From contig AP018040.2 in the NCBI GenBank assembly GCA_002356435.2, forward strand, positions 1,116,001-1,180,000: a stretch of 64,000 nt of DNA. Reading direction: 5' to 3'. A program made the position numbers and the translations under genes. The notes under the pieces are model-generated. The model made no database searches, was not told where the DNA came from, and worked only from the letters and a program-made list of their open reading frames with translations. Source of the stretch: Petrimonas sp. IBARAKI (GTDB taxonomy: Bacteria > Bacteroidota > Bacteroidia > Bacteroidales > Dysgonomonadaceae). This document shows, piece after piece, positions 8,839 through 16,352 of the stretch; position 1 is the stretch's first letter; every line of letters starts with the position of its first letter.

Positions 8839-11229
8839 TCAAAAGGGTTTTCCCCATTTTTTATTGGGATAAGGACCCAGTTCCAACTCAAGTTCTCCTC
8901 CGTTTAAAAAATCAGTAACAGGAAATTGAAAACGGGACCATTTTATACCGTTCAATATGGCGTGTTGAATGTATATGTCTGCAGGATTTTTCTTTTTTAC
9001 AGAAATCCTGAACAGGGTGTTTTGTAGGGGATCTGCCAAAGAGGGAAACCTCAACACTATTTTATCGAACAGGGGGCTTGTGATCTCCAACTCGGGAAAT
9101 TCACCCACACATCCGTGCAAATCGAATAACCCGATGGCCATTAACACCCCAAGCGCACCCAGCATTCCCTGATCTTCGTCACCGTTGTACCCGCTGTACG
9201 GATCCACTCCTCCAAAAACTTTCTCCTTGACCTCGCGCACCCAGTACTGTGTTTTCCAGGGAGCTCCGGCGTGACTGAACAAATGAGCCATTGCCAGTGA
9301 AGGTTGGTTCTCATAATCAACCCAGGCAGAGCCATGTTCTCCGTGGGGAGCAATAAACCGAAAATCCTTTGCTTTTAAAAAATTTGACTCCAGCTTCTCG
9401 ATGAATTTTTTGTTTCCTCCCATTTCCTGGATTAAACCTTCCATGTTTTGAGGAACATAAAAAGTATATGTAGCCGAACTTCCTTCAATAAATCCGGGGG
9501 AATTGAATTTCCCCTTTTCCACAACGGGCGTGAAATCCTTCAGCCATTCCCCTGAGACATGTCGCGGACGTGACCACCCGATTGCCGGATCGAAAACATT
9601 TCTCCAATTCTCGGAACGTTGTATGAAAAGTTTCCTGTCTTCGCTCTTTTTCAGTATCCCGGCCATCTGGGCAAGACACCAGTCCTGATAAGCATATTCA
9701 AGCGTCATTGCCGCTCCCTCGCGGTGAAAGCCCTCACCTCGCTCCCTGATCTCGATGGGTACATATCCCTTTTCGACGTACCAATCCATCCCGCCTCCCG
9801 AAGGATGCGGGCCTGCTTCGTAACCGGCCCTGTCCCTTATCCCTCCAGGGAAAGCATTTTTTCGGGCTCCGGTATAGGCACTAACGGGATCGAATGTGGC
9901 CCGTTTTGAAGACAACAGGGCGGCTATCAATGGGGTTGTGTGATCTCCCACCATGACATAGGAATAATTTCCCCCCCAGGAACAGCGGGCCATTGTCCCC
10001 GCATTCCGGTAGTAGTCAAGAAATGTTTCTACCATCCAGTTGCCGTATTCGGGATAAAGCAGTGTCCAAAAGATGTTCAGGTTCCATTGTCCTCCCCAAA
10101 GCCCGTCTCCTTCGATGAAGTGCCGGGTGGGCTTGTTATCGCTTCCCAACGGGAGTTTTCTTGCCACCGGATACATGCCTGTCCAATCCATATATGAACC
10201 ATCTACATCGTCGGATATTCTTTTTGAAGCGGTATGCATCAAATCGGTATATAGCTTTATGCGCTGTTCCCGGGTCCCTCCCTCCACCAGTACCCGGCTT
10301 AAATAGTTGTCCCACGCTTCTGCGGCATCTTTTACCACTTTGTCAAAATTCCAATGCGGTAATTCTGAGCTCAAGTTCATCCTCGCATTTTCAGTGCTGA
10401 CAAAAGAGATGCCTACCTTGATGCATATCTGTTCGTTGTTTTTCAATCCTCTGTAGGTTACGTATGCGCCGATGGTATCGCCGGATATGAGATTTTCTTC
10501 AGGGCGGATTATCTTTCGGATACCTTCCTTGTTTTTCTCCCAACCGTTAAAACTGTCAAATGGCTTGTCGAATTGAGCAACAAAGAAAATCAGGTAAGGT
10601 TTTTTTCTCCTGAACGTGGGGGAGAGGAGAGAATATCCTTCAATTTCGTTTGAACTGATTTTTCTTGCGTAGGCATATGATGTTTTTGTTGCCCCCAGAG
10701 CAGCGCTTAAATCAAAGATGAAGTGGGCGGTATCTGCTGCCGGGAAAGTGTACCGATGCATTCCTACCCTACAGGTAGCGGTCAGCTCCGCCGTAATTTG
10801 AGAATCTTCGAGAAAAACTTTGTGATAACCCACCTTGACCACCTCTTTGTCGTGACTGAATTCCGACTTGCTTGCTTCAAGCCCGAGGTACCCTTTACAT
10901 TCTCCCACAACCGGCATTACCGGTATACCGGCAGTTTGTCCGTTGTGCACATGTGAGAAATTCAGGATATATTTTTCGTCGTATAAATACCCTGAATTCC
11001 ACATCTCGCCGTGTTTCATATCGGGAGAGAGGGAGACCATCCCAAAGGGAAGTGCCGCAGATATAAAATAATCGTACCTGGATTTGTGCGTGTCAATCAA
11101 AGGGTTTGCCAAATCTGAAGGCCTTTCCTGACTCACGGAACGGAGGTGAGGAACGGCCATAACCGATAGAATAAGTAATATTTTTAACCTGTTCATGTTG
11201 ATCTTTATTGCGTGCTGACTTTTTGTCAT
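8839..11229 (-). CDS. Glycoside hydrolase family 92 protein with Gln at the general-acid position
   Basis: This GH92-type protein has 796 residues from the first ATG. That ATG shares an ATGA overlap with the preceding gene. An internal ATG at 11196 ('MNRLKILLILSVMAVPH') begins directly at a signal peptide and is the other start candidate. The N-terminal half has 'LPFGMVSLSPD' and 'FSHVHNGQTAGIP', and the C-terminal half has the base/calcium region 'NGDEDQGMLGALGV'. The motif that is GNEPS in the other two GH92 proteins of this window reads 'ENQPS' here (9304-9306, Gln642 from the first ATG), so the general acid Glu is replaced by Gln. As I recall, a characterised GH92 with this swap hydrolyses mannose-1-phospho-6-mannose, where the phosphate leaving group needs no protonation. 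That function, or loss of activity, are the options. Confidence 0.87.
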   Translation of the reverse strand: MTKSQHAIKINMNRLKILLILSVMAVPHLRSVSQERPSDLANPLIDTHKSRYDYFISAALPFGMVSLSPDMKHGEMWNSGYLYDEKYILNFSHVHNGQTAGIPVMPVVGECKGYLGLEASKSEFSHDKEVVKVGYHKVFLEDSQITAELTATCRVGMHRYTFPAADTAHFIFDLSAALGATKTSYAYARKISSNEIEGYSLLSPTFRRKKPYLIFFVAQFDKPFDSFNGWEKNKEGIRKIIRPEENLISGDTIGAYVTYRGLKNNEQICIKVGISFVSTENARMNLSSELPHWNFDKVVKDAAEAWDNYLSRVLVEGGTREQRIKLYTDLMHTASKRISDDVDGSYMDWTGMYPVARKLPLGSDNKPTRHFIEGDGLWGGQWNLNIFWTLLYPEYGNWMVETFLDYYRNAGTMARCSWGGNYSYVMVGDHTTPLIAALLSSKRATFDPVSAYTGARKNAFPGGIRDRAGYEAGPHPSGGGMDWYVEKGYVPIEIRERGEGFHREGAAMTLEYAYQDWCLAQMAGILKKSEDRKLFIQRSENWRNVFDPAIGWSRPRHVSGEWLKDFTPVVEKGKFNSPGFIEGSSATYTFYVPQNMEGLIQEMGGNKKFIEKLESNFLKAKDFRFIAPHGEHGSAWVDYENQPSLAMAHLFSHAGAPWKTQYWVREVKEKVFGGVDPYSGYNGDEDQGMLGALGVLMAIGLFDLHGCVGEFPELEITSPLFDKIVLRFPSLADPLQNTLFRISVKKKNPADIYIQHAILNGIKWSRFQFPVTDFLNGGELELELGPYPNKKWGKPF

Positions 11230-12242
11230 CCCAGATAATGTCTCTTGAACTTATACCGGATGTTTCTGTCTGTTCTGCCTCTTTCCCTGATAACCAGGTT
11301 TGAGTCCTCCAACCTGATGTTATCTACTCCGTTGAAATCTTCAGGGATCCTGGCCAGAAAGGCCAGAAAAGTCTTTTCAATCGTTTCTTGGGCATCGATA
11401 AACTCATACAGGTTCCGGTCAAAGATCTTCCCTTTTTTTGCCACTACCGTGAAAGGTTCGTGTAACCCGGTAGTGCCAAATTCCATACCGAAAGCTACAG
11501 GATTGCCGTTTTCCATGGATCGCCAAAAATTAATCCAGGGATAATCCTCAACTTTCCACAGATAGCCCAACATAACCCCCAGGGTGGGATTACTTGCGGT
11601 AACCCAGCCGTAAGTTTCACGTCTGTTGTAAATGAAAGAGGATACCCTGGGCCAGGGATCCTGAAAATGCCGCAGGTCTACTTTCCCATCCTTATGAACG
11701 GCTTCAGGCCAACACAGAACAGGTTCTTCCTGATGTAAACTTCCGTCTTCCTTGTCTTCAAATCCTTTTTCGGTATTGTTATCGAATAAGGTTTTCCTGT
11801 CGAGAAAAGGCGGCGCAACGGTGACGTGTTGAACTAGGTTGAACATGCGGCCATACTTGTTGAGGTTCCTGATTTTTTCCGAAACGAAAAATAGCGGCTC
11901 TTCTCCCGACAGACTGACCTGCCGGGTTATTTCCAGTCCCCCCATCGGTAAAGTGCAACACATAACGCATTCGTTAGAAGTGCTGGTAGCAGCATGGTTT
12001 ATTAGTTCCCATCGTTGACTGTTCACTTCTCCGTGATGCGTAAACCCATTTGATTTTTCGGCTTCGGAAGGAGGCCCCCAACGGTCGAAACAAAGGAAAT
12101 GGCCTTTAAAAGGAGGTTGTGTCTCGTCTTTAATCACCCAGTTAATGGGATTCAAAGGCTGATCTTTCAGGTGAAAATCGGAATAAGAACCGCCATCTAA
12201 ATTTATCTTCAGCAAGACGTTGTTGTTTTCTAAAATGACCAT
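11226..12242 (-). CDS. Galactose-mutarotase-like fold protein of unknown substrate
   Basis: This 338-residue protein has no signal peptide, so it is probably cytoplasmic. The order of strands and short phrases ('HHGEVNSQRWELINHA', 'LEITRQVSL', 'EKIRNLNKYGRMFNLVQHV', 'PVAFGMEFGTTGLHEPF') resembles aldose 1-epimerase/galactose mutarotase-like beta-sandwich proteins, including the His in 'NLVQHVTVAPP' where mutarotases have a catalytic His. I do not recognise a characterised family. It sits between the MFS transporter gene (9 bp away) and the Gln-type GH92 (ATGA overlap), so it is translated with the mannoside operon. Mutarotation of released mannose, or binding or processing of an oligosaccharide, are possible roles. 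Confidence 0.6.
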   Translation of the reverse strand: MVILENNNVLLKINLDGGSYSDFHLKDQPLNPINWVIKDETQPPFKGHFLCFDRWGPPSEAEKSNGFTHHGEVNSQRWELINHAATSTSNECVMCCTLPMGGLEITRQVSLSGEEPLFFVSEKIRNLNKYGRMFNLVQHVTVAPPFLDRKTLFDNNTEKGFEDKEDGSLHQEEPVLCWPEAVHKDGKVDLRHFQDPWPRVSSFIYNRRETYGWVTASNPTLGVMLGYLWKVEDYPWINFWRSMENGNPVAFGMEFGTTGLHEPFTVVAKKGKIFDRNLYEFIDAQETIEKTFLAFLARIPEDFNGVDNIRLEDSNLVIRERGRTDRNIRYKFKRHYLG

Positions 12243-12251
12243 GCTTATAGA

Positions 12252-13628
12252 TTATTTGTCCGGTATCAACTTTTTACTCAGCGCTTCCAGGGAGATCCCC
12301 CGGGTTTCAGGTACTTTCTGTAATACCCATATCAGTTGCAGCACCATCATGAAGGCAAAGAAGGCAAATATGGGCCAGGGGTTTTCCCGGAAGACACCTC
12401 TTTCGGAATCCAAAAAAACAGGAGTGATCAACGTAATGAGGGCAGCAAAGACCCAATGTATACTCGCACCGAAAGACTGGCCTTTCGCCCGGATACCGGT
12501 TGGGAATATTTCCGAAATAAAGACCCAGATAACCGTGCCTTGTCCGATAGCGTGCGATGCGCAGAACAACAACAAAAAGACCAGCAGGACCATGGATCCG
12601 GCGTGAGTATAGAAACTCCACGCAACCATTACAAGGCTTATAATGTATCCGAATGAGCCGATAATAAGTAATTTTTTCCGGCCCAGCTTATCGATAAGGT
12701 ATAATCCTAAAAAAGTAAAAATGATGTTTATTCCGCCAAGCAGGATGGAGTTCATTAAGGAGTCTCTAGCTGCCAATCCGGATCGTTCCAGAATCTCGGG
12801 AGCATAGTAGAGAATAAAATTAATACCCGACCACTGATTGAAAAAAGCGATGAAGAAAGCCAACCACAGGATACGTTTGTACCGGGGGATAAAAAGGGAA
12901 GATTTTTTATGCTTCATTTGTTCCCTGATATGGTTTGCAATGGTTTGAACCTCTTCTTTCGGATGATTAATCCCTAGCCGGGTAATTATTTCTTCAGCTT
13001 CTCCCTCCCTGTTTTTCATCACCAGCCATCTTGGACTTTCGGGAACAAAGATTACCAGCAGTGCGTAAACAAGAGAAGGTATAATCATAACACCCAGCAT
13101 CCAACGCCAATCGTTTGCTCCGTCAAATCCCTTTAAAAAATAATTTGAAATATATGCTATCAGCAAACCAAATACAATGTTGAACTGATACATTCCGGTA
13201 AGCTTTCCCCTGTTTGCCGGAGTAGAAATTTCCGATATATAGATGGGGGCCACAACAGAAGATATTCCGATCCCCAATCCCCCGATAAATCGAAAGAAAG
13301 AAAAAGAATAGGGGTTTGTAGCCAATGCCGTTCCTATTGTTGATAAGCTGAACAAGATCCCGACGCTGAGCAATACTTTTTTTCTTCCGAATTTTTCCGT
13401 GGGAAACCCACCGAAAATTGCTCCGATCACGGTGCCCCATAAAGCCATGGACATGATAAAAAATCCATGAAATAGTGGGGAGGTGTTCCACAGTTCCTTA
13501 ATGGGTAAATTGGCTCCGGAAATGACAACCGTGTCAAACCCAAAAATGAAACCGGCCAAGGCAGCTATAAGGGAAATACCGGTTAAATTAATTCTCTTTT
13601 CAGAAACTACTGTATTTAGGTTTTGCAT
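12252..13628 (-). CDS. Sugar-porter MFS transporter (XylE/GLUT type)
   Basis: This 458-residue integral membrane protein, expected to have 12 helices, shows the sugar-porter signatures: 'GFIFGFDTVVISGA' in the first helix, 'EKFGRKKVLL' and 'DKLGRKKLLI' after helices 2 and 8, 'PESPRWLV' before the central loop, and 'PETRG' at the C-terminus. Such proteins are usually proton symporters or facilitators for a monosaccharide. With alpha-mannosidases on one side and a mannose-type isomerase on the other, inner-membrane import of mannose or a close hexose is inferred. It is 24 bp downstream of the GH38 gene and 9 bp upstream of the mutarotase-like gene. Confidence 0.88.
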   Translation of the reverse strand: MQNLNTVVSEKRINLTGISLIAALAGFIFGFDTVVISGANLPIKELWNTSPLFHGFFIMSMALWGTVIGAIFGGFPTEKFGRKKVLLSVGILFSLSTIGTALATNPYSFSFFRFIGGLGIGISSVVAPIYISEISTPANRGKLTGMYQFNIVFGLLIAYISNYFLKGFDGANDWRWMLGVMIIPSLVYALLVIFVPESPRWLVMKNREGEAEEIITRLGINHPKEEVQTIANHIREQMKHKKSSLFIPRYKRILWLAFFIAFFNQWSGINFILYYAPEILERSGLAARDSLMNSILLGGINIIFTFLGLYLIDKLGRKKLLIIGSFGYIISLVMVAWSFYTHAGSMVLLVFLLLFCASHAIGQGTVIWVFISEIFPTGIRAKGQSFGASIHWVFAALITLITPVFLDSERGVFRENPWPIFAFFAFMMVLQLIWVLQKVPETRGISLEALSKKLIPDK

Positions 13629-13652
13629 ACATCACTAATTTAAGTTTGTCCG

Positions 13653-16325
13653 TTAAGGTTTGATACCGATTGTTGCAATTTCATGGGGTTTTAACTGTAC
13701 AGATAGGGTTGTACCTTGTAAGGCAGGTGAAGATACACCTTGGAGGGGCATTTCTATCAGGTTCAGCCTTCGTGCCGATGTTGCCGCAACGGGTAGATTA
13801 ATAGTGGCGGTTGTTGCTTTTCCTTCAGTTTCCACCATTCTGATTATAAGTTCATTGCCCTCTTCGGATTGTTTGATGCCTGTTATTGCTATGTTGGGCT
13901 GGGCTACGGAGAAGAACGATTTTTCCTCGGGTTGTGTGGCGTGGTCTTTTATCAGAGCCAGCGAGGGAGGCTCTGCTGCCAGCACGGGAACATTGTAATC
14001 ATCGCCTTCTACCCATACGCCATTCTTCCAATCTCCCGCGTGAGGATAAAGTGCATAACTGATGACAAATTTGCCGAGATTGGGATAGATGTCCGGACTG
14101 CCTGCGGCTCTCATCAGCGTAAGCCGTAGTTCCCCGTCGTGATAGGAATGCCCGTATTTGGTTTTATTTAGAAGGGCTATACCGGCTTGCCCGTCGGTTA
14201 CGTCCACCCATTTTTGTGCGGGCACTTCCTGTCCGTCACCTCTTTCGGGATCAACACCGTAAACATTCGATTGGGAGGTGAGGTGTCTGGGCACGGCTCC
14301 TCCCTGAAACTTACCGTTTGCCGGCCTTTCAACCACATCAAAAGGCACCTGGCAATAAAATCTTGGAGCATCAAATGCCAGTGGAAAGTGAGCCCTTAGC
14401 ATGGGTGAATCGGTTGAGTCTGTTCCGGTTTCAAGCCAATGCACTTCCATTTCGTATTCGATTCTCGGATAGGAACGGTAGATGTAGGTTCTTTCGGTGA
14501 AACTCGATTTTCCCCAGTATTTAACCGTTTCAATACATGCCCTTACCGGCCCGTTTTCTACTACCTTCACGCTTCTTACATCATCTACCTCTTCTTCTTT
14601 TACAATCTTATTCAAGGTCCATGATTTCATTCCCCCTTTCTTGTCTTCTAGATACATTTTGAGGCGATTCAGTTCTTTCCCTTCCTGAACATATTCTTTC
14701 CCGTTACGTTTGTCGTACAGACTTGAGATTGATCCGGTTTTCATGTTTACTTTTACCTTAAAGAAATCTGTTTCGAATGTGTTGTTTTCGAAAGGGATCG
14801 GTTCATTGAACGTGCCCGGCTGGGTCATATCCACGTAGAACGTTTTGTATCCTCCTGCCGGCATTTCGTCAACAATGAATTGTATTTTTGAGGTGAACCC
14901 CGGAGGAGTTACCTTGGACCATACAATTTGCGCGGGATACGTTTTTCCGGAAGCATCACGAACCAAAACAGTAGGATAATTTCCCTGGCCTTTATCGATG
15001 GGAGTAATGTTTTTTGACCCGTAATAATCGCCCCAGCTTGTCGATTTTACGGAAGCAGGTTGCGTGTGAGAATAGACGTTTGCTTCCACAACCGTTTTAC
15101 GCGAGACTGGCTGCAGGTTAAATGCTACCACAGGTTGTCCCATGTTGGTCTGAAATTTTATTTCGTCGGCTGTTTTCCGGAAAGCGTTGTCCCTCAGTTC
15201 CGTCGACTTCCGGAGATTTTCCATATACCGGGCAACGGCTTCTTTGTTGGCTTCGTTGATAGCCGATCCGGGAAGAATATCGTGAAACTGGTTGAATGTT
15301 TGTGTAATCCAGAGGTCGCGTATTTCTTCAGCAGGGTAGTTGTCTCCTTTCAACCAGCGTAGCGTATTAAAAAACTCGTTGCTGTACAGCATGTTCTCGT
15401 TGTTACGGTTCCCTGATTTTATTTCCGATACGGTGGTGTAACAACCTTCGAATATAAACTGCATTTCACCGTGATGCGTTGGTTTGTCTTTGGCTTCAAC
15501 GGCGCTTTTCTTAAAGAAATCTTTCGCCGTCGTAAATTTTACGGCAGGATAATCAGCCATCTTATCCAGTTGATGGACCATCTCTATGTTTGCCCGGGTG
15601 GGACCTCCTCCGTGATCTCCTACGCCGGTAATTTGCAGGATCCGGTGCCCTTTGGGGTCAAATTTGGTGAGTTCATCTTTCAGTTTCAAGTTAATGTCGC
15701 CGTTATAGGTGTCGTTTGCGTAGCAAAGGACTTTAGATAAATCAGTCCCCTCCCACCAGAATGTACCGATATAAGGTTTGCACCGGTGAAAATAGAAATA
15801 ATTACATCCGGCCAATTTCAATATTTGAGGCATCTGCGACACATGGCCGAAGTTATCGGGTAGCCAGCCGATGGTTGCCATTTTTCCGAAATGTTTCTGG
15901 AAGTAGCGTTGTCCAAGTAAAAAGGAACGGGTTATGGCCTCACCGGAAGAAAGATTCATATCGCCTTCGGTCCACATACCCCCAACGGGTTCAAAGCGCC
16001 CCTCTTTTACGTAGTTTTTAACTTCTCCAAACAACGGAGGATCTACTTTTTCCACGAAGTTGTAAACAGAGGCCTGGCTCTGAATCATGGTATAATCGGG
16101 AAATTCCTTCATAAAAGCGACGGCTTGCCTGAGATTGTCGTTGCACATTTTCATGGTTTCGGAGTAAGTCCATAGCCAGTTCATATCCATGTGGGCATGT
16201 CCTACGACATGGATGGTATCTTTCTTTGATACGTCGGGAACAAGAGGTTCGTTGAACATTGCAAAAGAGGATAACGATACCCACGAAACACAAAGGGTGA
16301 TAAGAATTGCTTTCATCGTATTCAT
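13653..16325 (-). CDS. Glycoside hydrolase family 38 alpha-mannosidase
   Basis: This 890-residue secreted enzyme has a signal peptide ending near 'SLSSFA'. The GH38 catalytic domain comes first: the zinc ligands lie in 'GHAHMDMNWLW' (His45, Asp47), the nucleophile in 'GWLPDNFGHVSQMP' (Asp157), and 'QFHDILPGSAI' begins the helical bundle segment. The C-terminal beta-domains end in 'LKPHEIATIGIKP'. GH38 enzymes are zinc-dependent retaining alpha-mannosidases that remove alpha-1,2/1,3/1,6-linked mannose. The start at 16325 (MNTMKAIL) has a second in-frame ATG three codons later. It lies 27 bp after the GH38-like gene and 24 bp before the transporter gene. Linkage preference cannot be told. Confidence 0.92.
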   Translation of the reverse strand: MNTMKAILITLCVSWVSLSSFAMFNEPLVPDVSKKDTIHVVGHAHMDMNWLWTYSETMKMCNDNLRQAVAFMKEFPDYTMIQSQASVYNFVEKVDPPLFGEVKNYVKEGRFEPVGGMWTEGDMNLSSGEAITRSFLLGQRYFQKHFGKMATIGWLPDNFGHVSQMPQILKLAGCNYFYFHRCKPYIGTFWWEGTDLSKVLCYANDTYNGDINLKLKDELTKFDPKGHRILQITGVGDHGGGPTRANIEMVHQLDKMADYPAVKFTTAKDFFKKSAVEAKDKPTHHGEMQFIFEGCYTTVSEIKSGNRNNENMLYSNEFFNTLRWLKGDNYPAEEIRDLWITQTFNQFHDILPGSAINEANKEAVARYMENLRKSTELRDNAFRKTADEIKFQTNMGQPVVAFNLQPVSRKTVVEANVYSHTQPASVKSTSWGDYYGSKNITPIDKGQGNYPTVLVRDASGKTYPAQIVWSKVTPPGFTSKIQFIVDEMPAGGYKTFYVDMTQPGTFNEPIPFENNTFETDFFKVKVNMKTGSISSLYDKRNGKEYVQEGKELNRLKMYLEDKKGGMKSWTLNKIVKEEEVDDVRSVKVVENGPVRACIETVKYWGKSSFTERTYIYRSYPRIEYEMEVHWLETGTDSTDSPMLRAHFPLAFDAPRFYCQVPFDVVERPANGKFQGGAVPRHLTSQSNVYGVDPERGDGQEVPAQKWVDVTDGQAGIALLNKTKYGHSYHDGELRLTLMRAAGSPDIYPNLGKFVISYALYPHAGDWKNGVWVEGDDYNVPVLAAEPPSLALIKDHATQPEEKSFFSVAQPNIAITGIKQSEEGNELIIRMVETEGKATTATINLPVAATSARRLNLIEMPLQGVSSPALQGTTLSVQLKPHEIATIGIKP

Positions 16326-16352
16326 TTTTTGATGATTTAGTTTAGAAAAACA

